64,000 bases of DNA from Aliidiomarina haloalkalitolerans (GCF_003987315.1 NZ_PIPI01000001.1:372001-436000), one strand, 5' to 3'; shown: positions 1 through 8,827, counted from the first letter of the stretch. Numbers and translations: made by a program. Notes: generated by a model from the letters alone, not told the origin.

Positions 1-216
1 GTATGGGTCATAGATTTTGACCGTTGTGAATTTCGTTCCCCTGGGCGCTGGCAAGTGCAGAATTTAGAGCGCTTGCATCGTTCATTGGAGAAAGAACAAC
101 AAAAGTTCGCCGCTCAGGCGAAACCATTCTATTTTAACTCTGCGGATTGGCAGCACTTGATACAGGGATACGTTGCGGGTGATGGAGACGAAAATGAATA
201 CCCAAGCAATGATTAG
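1..216 (+). CDS. kdkA: 3-deoxy-D-manno-octulosonic acid (Kdo) kinase, C-terminal part
   Basis: This frame is open from the window edge and gives 71 residues before a TAG at 214-216. It begins VWVIDFDRCEFR and continues with W-x-V-x-NLERLHRSLEK, which matches the end of the KdkA/WaaP lipopolysaccharide kinase fold, where the IDFDR acidic motif closes the metal site. The family phosphorylates the Kdo residue of lipid A-Kdo on the cytoplasmic side of the inner membrane in bacteria with a short Kdo core. The 5' part lies outside the window. It overlaps the start of the following DUF192 gene by about 23 bases, suggesting a shared transcript. The assignment rests on the C-terminal motif only. Confidence 0.7.
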   Translation, partial: VWVIDFDRCEFRSPGRWQVQNLERLHRSLEKEQQKFAAQAKPFYFNSADWQHLIQGYVAGDGDENEYPSND

Positions 217-763
217 GCACCGGCAATGGCTAAACTCTCGTTTGTCACTGTTTAGTTGCGGTCTAGTAATTTGCGTATCATCGCTGTTGAGTACAACCGC
301 GCACGCTACAGATTCAGTGGCAACAGCGATGGCTGAGTCAGGACTTGACACACTGCAGGTGTGTTTGATTGGCAGCGAGAACGTGCAGCTCACGGTTGAG
401 TTAGCGCTCAATGCCGACACCCGAGCGCGGGGGTTGATGGAGCGCAAGTCGCTGCCCACTAATGCGGGTATGTTATTTGTCTATCCGAACGATGGCTTAC
501 GCGCGTTCTGGATGTACAAGACGTTAATTCCATTGGATATTGCCTACATCGATAAAGAAGGCGTGATTAATGAGATTCTGACAATGGAACCGTGTCGTAG
601 TATTTTTCCTGGGCGTTGTCGCAATTACCCAGCGACGCAAGTATTTCGAATGGCTTTAGAAGTGAATGCGGGCCACTTTGAAGAATGGCAAGTTGCTGCA
701 GGTGACCAAGTGTACCAGCAGGATTGTAAAACCCCGTTGCGAGCTTTGCTGGCGCACGACTAA
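194..763 (+). CDS. DUF192 family exported protein
   Basis: 189 residues. An N-terminal signal peptide (hydrophobic stretch about residues 18-33, likely cleavage after TAHA) precedes a DUF192 domain at about residues 50-165, recognisable by the block RARGLMERKSLP, then GMLFVYP and FWMYKTLIPLDIAYID. DUF192 proteins are small exported beta-barrel-like proteins of unknown biochemical role. ATG 194 was chosen because GGAG at 183-186 sits at good spacing; an in-frame ATG at 182 and TTG at 173 are alternatives. Four cysteines in the mature part (two near EPCRSIFPGRC) could form disulfides, which fits a periplasmic location. It overlaps the end of kdkA and lies 23 bases before a lipoprotein gene. Confidence 0.8.
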   Translation: MNTQAMIRHRQWLNSRLSLFSCGLVICVSSLLSTTAHATDSVATAMAESGLDTLQVCLIGSENVQLTVELALNADTRARGLMERKSLPTNAGMLFVYPNDGLRAFWMYKTLIPLDIAYIDKEGVINEILTMEPCRSIFPGRCRNYPATQVFRMALEVNAGHFEEWQVAAGDQVYQQDCKTPLRALLAHD

Positions 764-786
764 CATTTGCAAGCAAGGAGTTCTAG

Positions 787-1164
787 ATGAAACAACTGAC
801 AATACTAGCTATTTTCGCAGTTCTGCTTTTGAGCGCCTGTGCTAGCACGGACAACACGCCCGGAGGTCAAAGCCAAAGCTCGCAGCGAGTAATGCCACTT
901 GCAGAAATAACCTATGACAATGTCGAACGGGTACTGCAGATTGATCAAACACAAATCCAAGACATTCAACGCTGGTGGGGGACACCTTCCTCCCAAGGGC
1001 AGACCGGTGACGCACTTTGGTACAACTATACCTATGTCGGACAAACTGGTGCTAGCGATGGCAGCACCCGGATGTTGTCTCTAACGCTGTATTTTAATTC
1101 CCGAGCCTTGTTACAAGACTACGATATTCAAATTCACGAGTTTCCGGCGTATTCGCGGCCCTAG
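787..1164 (+). CDS. small lipoprotein, possibly frameshifted at its 3' end
   Basis: 125 residues with a lipoprotein signal: a short hydrophobic segment ending LLLSAC, so the lipid-modified cysteine is about Cys18. AAGGAG lies 6-7 bases before the ATG. The mature part has a pattern (IQRWWGTPSS, then DALWYNYTY and LSLTLYFN) loosely like the SmpA/BamE fold, but this resemblance is weak and no function is assigned. The gene stops at a CCC-TAG that falls exactly at the first unit of a 12-bp tandem repeat. In the +1 frame the same repeat encodes PSYR units and reads on for about 50 codons to a TGA at 1310, so the protein may once have been, or may still sometimes be, longer. Confidence 0.65.
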   Translation: MKQLTILAIFAVLLLSACASTDNTPGGQSQSSQRVMPLAEITYDNVERVLQIDQTQIQDIQRWWGTPSSQGQTGDALWYNYTYVGQTGASDGSTRMLSLTLYFNSRALLQDYDIQIHEFPAYSRP

Positions 1165-1206
1165 TTATCGCCCTAGTTATCGCCCTAGTTATCGCCATAG
1201 TTACCG
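1159..1206 (+). repeat. 12-bp tandem repeat, three perfect copies and one variant
   Basis: The unit CCCTAGTTATCG occurs at 1159-1170, 1171-1182 and 1183-1194, and a variant CCATAGTTACCG at 1195-1206. In the upstream lipoprotein frame every unit carries a TAG stop; in the +1 frame each unit encodes Pro-Ser-Tyr-Arg (last copy His-Ser-Tyr-Arg). Because the unit is 12 bases, copy-number changes do not alter the frame. Confidence 0.9.
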
Positions 1207-1378
1207 CGGTATTAATGTTCATTGCTCGGACAATGAACAAAGGTGCTGCATTAGTCGCATATCCGTACCCGTTGACCGCCAAAGACTCGACAGTTTGTTT
1301 CGACTTCGCTGAGACTGCTGTTAGCAAAGATTTCAGATATTTGAAATTGAATAAATAATCAACAGGAAGAGAACGTTC

Positions 1379-3469
1379 ATGAATAAAGTAACCATGATTG
1401 CAGCAAGTGTTGCGCTAGCGCTTGGTGTAACCGGCTGCACTGACGGGGAGACTCCGACGAATGGCTCGTCAGCAACCCAACACACTGCTGCGCAAATGAG
1501 CAGTACCGCAGAGCAGCAAGCGCTGCGCTCAGGGGTTGAGATAAACAACATGGATACAAGTGTAAGCCCTCGGGAGAATTTCTTTCGTTATGTCAACGGT
1601 GGTTGGTTAGAGAATACCCAAATCCCAGCTGATCGGGCGCGCTGGGGCAGTTTTGATGAGCTTCGTGAACAAGCTGAAGCGCATGTCCTCGAAATTGTTC
1701 AGGAGTTTGCCTCGACGACGGCCGAGCAAGGTTCAGACGTGCAGAAGATTGGCGATCTCTATCGTTCGTTTATGGATGAAGACACGATCGAGGCACGCGG
1801 CATCAACCCACTCGCTGAAGACTTCGCTCGGATTCAAGCGCTGGAGTCACATGCTGATCTTGCAACCTATTGGGGGCAACAACAACGTTATCGCGCTGGT
1901 ACACCGTTTAATGTGAGCGTCGGCCAAGATCAAATGCAGTCTGACCAACATATAACGGCCATTAGTCAGTCAGGTTTAGGTTTACCTGATCGCGAGTATT
2001 ACTTGGCAAGCGATGCCCGCAATCAAGAACTGCGTGCAGCGTATCAAAGCTTCATTGAAGAGTTATGGCAATTGGCGGGCTGGGACGACGCCGAGGCAAA
2101 GGCAACGTCGATCATTAACATTGAGACAGCGTTAGCACGCCATCACTGGACTCGTATTCAGAACCGAGATCGGCTGGCGTCGTATAACAAAATGACCCTG
2201 ACTGAATTAGCCGAAGAGGCACCCGGTTTTGATTGGGCGACGATGTTTGCAGCAGCCGGTTTGGATATTAATGAAGTTGTTGTGCGGCAGCCGGATTATC
2301 TCACTGCATTTGCCGACTTATATCAGCAGTTCTCAATGGCGGACTGGCAAGCGTACCTGCAATTCCATGTTTTGCGTAACAGCGCCAATATTCTGAGTCG
2401 TGACTTTGCTGCGTTAAGTTTTGATTTTTATGGGCGAGTTTTACAGGGGCTGGAGGAAGAACGCTCTCGGGAACGTCGCGCTGTAAGCACAGTAGAAAGT
2501 ACGCTTGGCTTTATGGTGGGGCAAGAGTATGTCAATCGACATTTCCAACCAGAAGCACAGGAACGCATGGCAGTCATGGTCGATAACATTCTTGCTGCCT
2601 TCGCAGAAGCAATTGACGACTTAGAGTGGATGACCGACGAAACAAAACTGGAAGCGCATGCTAAGTTAGCGACGTTTACTACAAAAATTGGTTTTCCAGA
2701 AAAATGGCGCGATTATGATTGCTTGACGATTGCCGCAGACGACCTTTTTGGTAACTTGCGCCGCTCAGCTGAGTGCGAGTATGACCGCATGATTAGCCGA
2801 CTCGGCCAGGAAGTCGACCCGTATGACTGGGGAATGACGCCACAAACGGTCAACGCCTATTACCGTTCAACGATGAACGAAATCGTTTTCCCAGCGGCAA
2901 TTCTACAACCACCATTTTTTAATGTCGCAGCCGACGATGCAATTAACTATGGCGCAATTGGTGCCGTGATTGGCCACGAAATCACCCATGGTTTTGACGA
3001 CCAAGGGCGGCGTTCGGATGGCGAAGGTAACTTACGCGATTGGTGGAGCCCAGACGATGAGACGCAATTCCGTGAGCGTGCTGCCTTAATGATCGACCAG
3101 TTTAGTGCCTTTAACCCAATTGATGATTTGTATCTACAGGGCGCACTCAGCTTAGGTGAGAATATTGCTGACTTGGGCGGCTTGAATGTGGCATTGCGCG
3201 GGTATTTAAATTCTCTTGGTGATAGTGGCGGTGAAACCATTGACGGTTTCACCCCTGAACAACGATTCTTTATCGGCTGGGGCCAGATTTGGCGGATTAA
3301 ATTCCGGGATGAAGCTTTGCGTCGACAAGTTGTGGTAGGTCCGCACTCTCCCGGGAAGTATCGGGTGTTAGGGCCATTATCGAACATGCCTGAGTTTTAC
3401 CAAGCGTTTGACGTGCAACCGGGTGATCCGATGTATCGGGATGAAGACGTGCGGATTAAAATTTGGTAA
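1379..3469 (+). CDS. pepO: M13 family (neprilysin-like) zinc metallopeptidase, lipoprotein
   Basis: 696 residues, the usual length for bacterial M13 endopeptidases. A lipoprotein signal ends in VTGC, placing the enzyme in the periplasm anchored by lipid. The N-terminal M13 domain (from about residue 60, with PRENFFRYVNGGWL) is followed by the catalytic domain containing the zinc motif HEITH at residues 533-537 and the third zinc ligand Glu594 in ENIADLGG. The family cleaves oligopeptides on the amino side of hydrophobic residues. A purine-rich site AGGAAGAG precedes the ATG. A clear terminator follows, so this is probably a single-gene unit. The symbol is the family name rather than a proven ortholog. 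Confidence 0.92.
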   Translation: MNKVTMIAASVALALGVTGCTDGETPTNGSSATQHTAAQMSSTAEQQALRSGVEINNMDTSVSPRENFFRYVNGGWLENTQIPADRARWGSFDELREQAEAHVLEIVQEFASTTAEQGSDVQKIGDLYRSFMDEDTIEARGINPLAEDFARIQALESHADLATYWGQQQRYRAGTPFNVSVGQDQMQSDQHITAISQSGLGLPDREYYLASDARNQELRAAYQSFIEELWQLAGWDDAEAKATSIINIETALARHHWTRIQNRDRLASYNKMTLTELAEEAPGFDWATMFAAAGLDINEVVVRQPDYLTAFADLYQQFSMADWQAYLQFHVLRNSANILSRDFAALSFDFYGRVLQGLEEERSRERRAVSTVESTLGFMVGQEYVNRHFQPEAQERMAVMVDNILAAFAEAIDDLEWMTDETKLEAHAKLATFTTKIGFPEKWRDYDCLTIAADDLFGNLRRSAECEYDRMISRLGQEVDPYDWGMTPQTVNAYYRSTMNEIVFPAAILQPPFFNVAADDAINYGAIGAVIGHEITHGFDDQGRRSDGEGNLRDWWSPDDETQFRERAALMIDQFSAFNPIDDLYLQGALSLGENIADLGGLNVALRGYLNSLGDSGGETIDGFTPEQRFFIGWGQIWRIKFRDEALRRQVVVGPHSPGKYRVLGPLSNMPEFYQAFDVQPGDPMYRDEDVRIKIW

Positions 3470-3489
3470 TAGTACGCATCAGAATGATA

Positions 3490-3515
3490 AAGGCAGCGTT
3501 CGCGCTGCCTTTTTG
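3490..3515 (+). terminator. Rho-independent terminator after the M13 peptidase gene
   Basis: Perfect 8-bp stem AGGCAGCG/CGCTGCCT with a TTCG tetraloop (3491-3510), preceded by A residues and followed by TTTTT. Confidence 0.85.
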
Positions 3516-3529
3516 CTAACGAGAAGCCT

Positions 3530-4564
3530 ATGAAAACAATTGATTTACGCAGTGATACAGTCACGTTACCAAGTGCAGCAATGCGCGAGTATATGGCAAA
3601 TGCCAACGTTGGTGATGATGTGTACGGTGAAGATGAAACGGTCAACGCATTGGAAGCTCGTGTAGCGCGCATGCTGAATAAAGAGTCTGCGTTGCTATGC
3701 ACCAGTGGCACCCAAAGTAATCTGCTCGCACTACTCAGTCAGTGTCAACGCGGTGAAGAGTATTTGGTCGGTGAGGAATACCATACCTATCGCTACGAAG
3801 CTGGTGGCGCCGCAGTGCTTGGGGGGATTGTCCCGCAAACCGTTGCTGTGCAGGCTGATGGAACACTCGACCTCGAGGTTCTGGCAAAGAAAGTGAAACC
3901 CAATGACCCGCATTTTCCAGTTACACGACTACTTGCCCTCGAAAACACGCATACGGGGAAGGTGATGCCGACGAAGTTCTTAGATGCTGCGCGCGACTTT
4001 ACTCAGCATCACGGGTTGAAATTACACCTTGATGGAGCGCGCCTGTTTAATGCGCATATTGCCAGCGGTGCCAGTTTAGAGACACTCACAGATGGGTTTG
4101 ATAGCGTTTCGGTGTGTTTTTCGAAAGGGCTAGGCGCACCCATTGGTTCCGTATTAGCGGCCGACCGTGAGACGATTGCAAAAGCACGCCGTTGGCGCAA
4201 GATGCTAGGTGGTGGAATGCGTCAGGCGGGATTTGTTGCGGCAGCGATAGATTATGCGATAGACCATCATATTCAGCGTTTACAAGTTGATCATGACAAT
4301 GCCGTGTTGTTAGCAACTAAACTGAAGGCACAACTAGTCGCGCATGGCATTGAGCAGGTACAAGTAGAGCCCGCAGTTACTAATATGGTGTACGTGCAAT
4401 TTACGGATCCGGTATTAGCACAAAAAACCGCTGCACACTGTCGTCAGAAAGGGATCATGCTTTCAAGTGCAGCGCGCATGCGTCTAGTGACTCATTTGAA
4501 TGTAACATCTGCTTACATTGATTTGATTGTCGAAGAGTTTATTCGTGGGATAATAGGGGACTAA
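3530..4564 (+). CDS. ltaE: low-specificity L-threonine aldolase
   Basis: 344 residues. PLP-dependent fold-type I enzyme that splits L-threonine and L-allo-threonine into glycine and acetaldehyde in the cytoplasm. The N-terminus IDLRSDTVTLP is diagnostic of the family; the cofactor lysine is Lys199 in CFSKGLGAP, and HLDGAR (about residue 166-171) holds the aspartate that pairs with the PLP ring nitrogen. Length and motifs agree with the E. coli enzyme. It stands alone between a terminator and a roughly 100-base gap before the S9 peptidase gene. With alanine dehydrogenase and glutamate dehydrogenase in the same window it fits an amino-acid-consuming lifestyle. Confidence 0.93.
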   Translation: MKTIDLRSDTVTLPSAAMREYMANANVGDDVYGEDETVNALEARVARMLNKESALLCTSGTQSNLLALLSQCQRGEEYLVGEEYHTYRYEAGGAAVLGGIVPQTVAVQADGTLDLEVLAKKVKPNDPHFPVTRLLALENTHTGKVMPTKFLDAARDFTQHHGLKLHLDGARLFNAHIASGASLETLTDGFDSVSVCFSKGLGAPIGSVLAADRETIAKARRWRKMLGGGMRQAGFVAAAIDYAIDHHIQRLQVDHDNAVLLATKLKAQLVAHGIEQVQVEPAVTNMVYVQFTDPVLAQKTAAHCRQKGIMLSSAARMRLVTHLNVTSAYIDLIVEEFIRGIIGD

Positions 4565-4661
4565 GACGAATTAAATTCAATGATCGTCATGGACGATGAG
4601 TGCTGAAATGGTGGTTTTAGCCATTTGTTGTTTAGCGCGGACGACAAGGTAATTTAACGAC

Positions 4662-6641
4662 ATGAAAGGACTGATGCTAAAAGTCGGAGTATTGCTGCTC
4701 GGGTTTTTTAGCGTGGTGGGATACGCCAATACAAACAGTGGATTGAGCTTAGCTGATTACGCTCGGCCGGTACAATTCATTGACATTAAGATCTCTCCCC
4801 AAGGTGATTACCTCGCGGCTACGAGCCGAGATGACGAAGGAGTGATACGACTTACCGTGCTCGATGTGCAGTCGCGTGCGGTGCTTTCGGTTACGCAATT
4901 ACGTGGTAATGAGTCGGTCAGTGCCTTTCACTGGGTTACGAGTAATCGTCTATTAATGACCACCGCGCGAGAAATTGGCGCACTTGAGCAACCCATTGCA
5001 ACCGGTGAATTGATCGCGATGGATGCGGATGGTTCTCGACGTGTCATCCTGACTGGACCTCGCTCACGTGATGGCAACTTTGTGTTTGCTGAGCTCGTTG
5101 ATATCTTGCCGAACCATAATGGTGAAGTCCTTATTTCTCAGTTTAGTATGCGTGAAACCCAACCCTTCCTTGATTTATATCGGATGCGAGTCGATAGCGG
5201 TCGCAAACGTAGCGAGGGGCGGATTCCGGTACGCAGCTATCGTGGGTCGCAAGTTCAACTATTAACCGACCAAACTGGGACAGTGCGGCTTGCACGGGGT
5301 GTTTCAACTGAGAACCCTAATCTTGTGGTCATGCTGTACCGTGCTAATGCTCGCGCACCTTGGGTGAAAATTAGCGAAGTTGACGAGCTGGAGGGCGGTT
5401 TTATTCCGCTTGCATTTACTCATGACGGTAACGAAGTCGTCGGGCTCTCGGCCAACACTACAGATACCTTTAGTATTGCACGATATAATTTTGAGACGAA
5501 TGAAGAAACTTTAATGCTCGCACACCCACAAGTTGATGTGGAGCCGCTGTTTAGTTTTCGCCAGGGACGTCCAAGCGAAGTTATTGGCGCAAGTTTTGAG
5601 CTAGAAGAAATAGAACATGTATTTTTTGCTGACGGCACTCAAGAGGGTGAAGCGGAAAGCCTTTTACGAGTCTTTGCGACGTTCCCCAAGCAGCAGGCCC
5701 ATATCCATTCAGCGACGGCCGATAATCAGTTGCAAATTCTGACGGTGCAATCGGCGAATGAATCCCGTCAGTTCTACTTATTCAATCGGGAATCAAACGA
5801 ACTCGAACTACTGGCGCAAAGCCGACCTTGGCTACAAGGTGTGGAACTGCCACATACCAAAACAATTCGCTATACAGCGCGAGATGGTACCGACATTCTG
5901 GCGCTTCTGACACTACCGAATAATGTTAAGTCGGGCGACATCCCGTTAGTGGTGATCCCCCATGGTGGACCGCTCGGAATGCGTGATTCAATGGGTATTA
6001 TTAATCTGGAAGCGAAACTTCTCGCAGACCATGGTTACGCAGTGCTGCAACCCAACTTTCGCGGTTCGAGTGGCTTCGGACTAGCCTTCGAGCGAGCGGG
6101 TCTGCAGCAATGGGGACGCCGGATTATTGCAGATATTGCCGATGGTGTGACACATCTCGCCAACGAAAAACTGATCGATCCGGATCGTGTGTGTATTTCC
6201 GGAGCGTCATTTGGTGGTTACGCGGCTGTTATGTCGGCCATCGAGTATCCCGAGTTATATCAATGTGCCATCGGATTTTCTGGGTTCTACGATTTAGAAC
6301 TCATGTTTACTAGTGGCGATTTACCACAAAGTGATTTTGGTATGGCTTATCTGCGTCGCGTGTTAGGGACGGACACTGCCGCATTGCGCGCTCAATCACC
6401 CAAACATCAGGCGCAACGATTAACACGACCAGTGATGCTAGTGCACGGTGGCCGTGATATGCGGGCGCCAATTGAACACCTACACCATTTCAAGGCAGAG
6501 CTTGAACGGCATGAGCTACCCTATTCGGAGCTCATCAAGGAAACGGAAGGGCACGGTTTCTATAAACCAGAGAACAATGTTGAACGTTGGCAACGAATGC
6601 TCGATTTTCTCGCTGAGCATATTGGTGAAAAAGTAGATTAA
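4662..6641 (+). CDS. S9 family serine peptidase (prolyl oligopeptidase type), exported
   Basis: 659 residues with a signal peptide (hydrophobic VGVLLLGFFSVVGYA near the start). The first roughly 380 residues form a WD40/beta-propeller-like region starting with ADYARPVQFIDIKISPQGDYLA; the C-terminal alpha/beta-hydrolase domain carries the catalytic triad: Ser516 in GASFGGY, Asp599 in HGGRDMRAP and His631 in EGHGF. Related proteins are dipeptidyl or acylaminoacyl peptidases; the exact specificity cannot be read here. No catalytic residue is missing. AAGG lies about 10 bases before the ATG. A strong bidirectional terminator follows. Confidence 0.9.
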   Translation: MKGLMLKVGVLLLGFFSVVGYANTNSGLSLADYARPVQFIDIKISPQGDYLAATSRDDEGVIRLTVLDVQSRAVLSVTQLRGNESVSAFHWVTSNRLLMTTAREIGALEQPIATGELIAMDADGSRRVILTGPRSRDGNFVFAELVDILPNHNGEVLISQFSMRETQPFLDLYRMRVDSGRKRSEGRIPVRSYRGSQVQLLTDQTGTVRLARGVSTENPNLVVMLYRANARAPWVKISEVDELEGGFIPLAFTHDGNEVVGLSANTTDTFSIARYNFETNEETLMLAHPQVDVEPLFSFRQGRPSEVIGASFELEEIEHVFFADGTQEGEAESLLRVFATFPKQQAHIHSATADNQLQILTVQSANESRQFYLFNRESNELELLAQSRPWLQGVELPHTKTIRYTARDGTDILALLTLPNNVKSGDIPLVVIPHGGPLGMRDSMGIINLEAKLLADHGYAVLQPNFRGSSGFGLAFERAGLQQWGRRIIADIADGVTHLANEKLIDPDRVCISGASFGGYAAVMSAIEYPELYQCAIGFSGFYDLELMFTSGDLPQSDFGMAYLRRVLGTDTAALRAQSPKHQAQRLTRPVMLVHGGRDMRAPIEHLHHFKAELERHELPYSELIKETEGHGFYKPENNVERWQRMLDFLAEHIGEKVD

Positions 6642-6657
6642 AGTGAATTTAAATCAT

Positions 6658-6693
6658 AAAAAAGGGTTAAAGCCTGCGCTTTAACCCTTTTTT
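6658..6693. terminator. bidirectional terminator between the S9 peptidase and tRNA-Pro genes
   Basis: Perfect 13-bp stem AAAGGGTTAAAGC (6661-6673) and GCTTTAACCCTTT (6678-6690) with a 4-base loop and A/T runs on both sides, so it can end the S9 transcript on plus and the tRNA-Pro/yejM transcript on minus. Confidence 0.9.
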
Positions 6694-6702
6694 TGAATTT
6701 GT

Positions 6703-6779
6703 TGGTCGGCGTGACTGGATTTGAACCAGCGACCCCTGACACCCCATGACAGTGCGCTACCAAGCTGCGCCACACGCCG
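6703..6779 (-). tRNA. tRNA-Pro(GGG)
   Basis: 77-base cloverleaf on the minus strand starting CGGCGTGTGGCGCAGC, with anticodon loop ATGGGGT (anticodon GGG), T loop GGTTCAAATCC and encoded CCA. It closely resembles E. coli proL, including the mismatched pair in the anticodon stem. In E. coli proL also lies just downstream of yejM, as it does here. Confidence 0.96.
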
Positions 6780-6883
6780 ACCGTGCGCTGTATCTTACTG
6801 CTTTCAACACAAATCGCAAGCTGCAATAACAGATTAGCCGAATAACTGCCGTCTTTTTAATCAATTCCTAATCAGCCGTAGAG

Positions 6884-8482
6884 CTATTGATCAGCGAAAC
6901 GCTGCAACTCACGTAAGCTTTGAATGAACACCGGAGTCGGTGGAACGGCACCAGGGACTAATTCACCAGCTTGATTAAACAATAACATGTCGCCATTGGC
7001 ATCGATGATAGTCGTTTGCTGTTGTTCAAATATATAGAAATAAGGGCGCACAGTGTAGACGCGTGGAAATTCTCGAGTCGGTTGGGTCAGAGAAATGCCG
7101 TTGGTGAAATTTCGAAACTGCTCAGCGCAAGACATGTACGCAGTGAGCACAGTTGGAATAATATCTTCAAGGGTCGTTAATTGACGCGGATATACGTCCA
7201 TATTCGCAGTCCAGAGCGGCACATTCAAAACTTCAGGCTGAATGGTATTGCTGTTTTCCGTTGCGGCGGTTAAGCCGGTGATTATCACCGGCTGTGCGGA
7301 CTCGATAACTTGCTCAAGGTAGGTGATTACCTCGTCAATATCTGCGGCCGTGACAAAGATGACACTGACATTTAACCCAGGTTGTAACGCACCGGTCCAG
7401 CTGCGAGTTTCCGCTTGCATGACTGCCGGCACAGAATCACGGCCAAATGCAGGTGACGCAAGCAGACGCACAGGTGTTGCAAAATCCTGCATCGTACGGA
7501 GGTAGGCTGGCAGGAGGCCTTGCCGGTGAATACTTTGATTGTACAAATCAGGAATGCCGTAGAGCAAAGTAGTGATGGCCGCAGCGCTATCGACATGAGC
7601 CAGATGCTGGCCTTGGTGACGTTCGAGCTGCGGAACCGAAGCGGTGAGTTTAGCGGCGGTCTCCGCATCCATATGTTGGAAAGCAAATACCGTTGTACTT
7701 AATGAATTAGATTCTTTACTACAGAGCATCGGCCCGGTCGGGTACTTCACTCGCAACTGGGCTTCGCGGCTAAATAAGTCTTGGCGCCCTTGGAATTGCT
7801 CGGTGGTAATCCAGCCGTGACGAGCCATCAATGATTTGGCTGTGGTTGGATAAGACAACGGAAATAAGTCATCGTGTTGTGTGATCGGTGAATATAAGTT
7901 CGCATCTGCCCATATATGGGTGCTGTGGCTAGCTAGGAAACTGGCAATAAAGACCGCAGTGAACACTTTTGCGAAGGACCGATCACGTAGTAAATCGAGA
8001 CGCTTCCAGGCTATGTTGGCGAGGGTGAGCTGAACCGCAAAAATCAGTAAAAAGCTGAGTATGATGAGCGATAATAAGAGAAAGCTGCCACCGGCAAACC
8101 ATTCTTCGGCGTCGAGTGCTAATTGATTGAGTGAATAGGTATTGAGATGGAAGCCATATTGCCGAAAGAATATGCCGTCGAAAAGCAGGGTAAAGAGGCC
8201 AATTGTGCCAATGGTTGCGGCATAGCCACGGAGAAACCTCGAGAATGGCACGATTAGACATAAAGGAAACAAAAGAATAATAAAAGCAACGAATGGTAAG
8301 AAGGCGAAATGGCCGAGCCAACTAATAAAAATGTAACTATTTCCCAACGCAGAACCGGTCGGCAGCGCATTTTCCACATACAAAAGGCCGATTAATAAGC
8401 ATAAGAAAATATTGCCAAAGGTGAACCAGTGGCCCCAACTAATCAAGCGTGCGATGCGGTCTCGTTGCTGATACTTTCCCAT
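6884..8482 (-). CDS. yejM: YejM/PbgA-like inner-membrane protein (cardiolipin/LPS-sensing, degenerate sulfatase fold)
   Basis: 532 residues, shorter than the 586 of E. coli YejM. The N-terminus (ISWGHWFTFGNIFLCLLIG, then WLGHFAFLPF) and five predicted membrane segments in the first 190 residues match YejM, as does the linker FLASHSTHIWADANLYSPIT and PLSYPTTAKSLMARHG after the membrane part. In E. coli this protein senses periplasmic LPS and controls LpxC turnover through LapB. The periplasmic domain here is strongly diverged: the metal-binding ITVDG-type motif of the sulfatase fold is absent and only LLYGIPDLYNQS clearly aligns with the family. It follows yejL on the same strand and is followed by tRNA-Pro, as in E. 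coli. Confidence 0.85.
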   Translation of the reverse strand: MGKYQQRDRIARLISWGHWFTFGNIFLCLLIGLLYVENALPTGSALGNSYIFISWLGHFAFLPFVAFIILLFPLCLIVPFSRFLRGYAATIGTIGLFTLLFDGIFFRQYGFHLNTYSLNQLALDAEEWFAGGSFLLLSLIILSFLLIFAVQLTLANIAWKRLDLLRDRSFAKVFTAVFIASFLASHSTHIWADANLYSPITQHDDLFPLSYPTTAKSLMARHGWITTEQFQGRQDLFSREAQLRVKYPTGPMLCSKESNSLSTTVFAFQHMDAETAAKLTASVPQLERHQGQHLAHVDSAAAITTLLYGIPDLYNQSIHRQGLLPAYLRTMQDFATPVRLLASPAFGRDSVPAVMQAETRSWTGALQPGLNVSVIFVTAADIDEVITYLEQVIESAQPVIITGLTAATENSNTIQPEVLNVPLWTANMDVYPRQLTTLEDIIPTVLTAYMSCAEQFRNFTNGISLTQPTREFPRVYTVRPYFYIFEQQQTTIIDANGDMLLFNQAGELVPGAVPPTPVFIQSLRELQRFADQ

Positions 8483-8521
8483 GGGCTGCTCTTGTATTTA
8501 TTCTTTTCGGAAGCGAGCGAA

Positions 8522-8749
8522 CTAACTTTGGCTCGAGTTTGCTATGGATTGTAGCAGAATTTGCCCAAACTGCCTTGCGACTGCTTCTCGTTTGTCCGCA
8601 GCAACATGGTTATGAATGATGTGGGTAGTGACATTGCCTAAGGTCATCAAAGCTAAGTCACTTGGAGAGCTGTCATTGGCAAATAAATCTAAAATTTCAT
8701 TGATGAGTTTTTCTTGACGCTCTTCGTCGTATTTCGACAGTATCGGCAT
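8522..8749 (-). CDS. yejL: YejL family protein (DUF1414)
   Basis: 75 residues, the same length as E. coli YejL, beginning MPILSKYDEERQEKLINEI and containing the conserved stretch SDLALMTLGN. The function is unknown; the fold is a small helical dimer. ATG 8749 was preferred because it aligns with the family N-terminus and a purine-rich GAAGAGAG lies upstream; an in-frame GTG at 8767 is possible. It lies 39 bases upstream of yejM on the same strand and is divergent from yejK, the arrangement seen in enterics. Confidence 0.9.
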   Translation of the reverse strand: MPILSKYDEERQEKLINEILDLFANDSSPSDLALMTLGNVTTHIIHNHVAADKREAVARQFGQILLQSIANSSQS

Positions 8750-8827
8750 GGGGCTCTCTTCATTCACGTGGTAGAATACAATTTCTTAAGTTTAACATAA
8801 ATCAGTAGGTTGCATAGCGAGAGAGAC

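Noticed and set aside
1094-1327. Antisense open frame with ITRA repeats
   Set aside because: It is the mirror of the 12-bp tandem repeat and lacks a ribosome site; the repeat explains its length.
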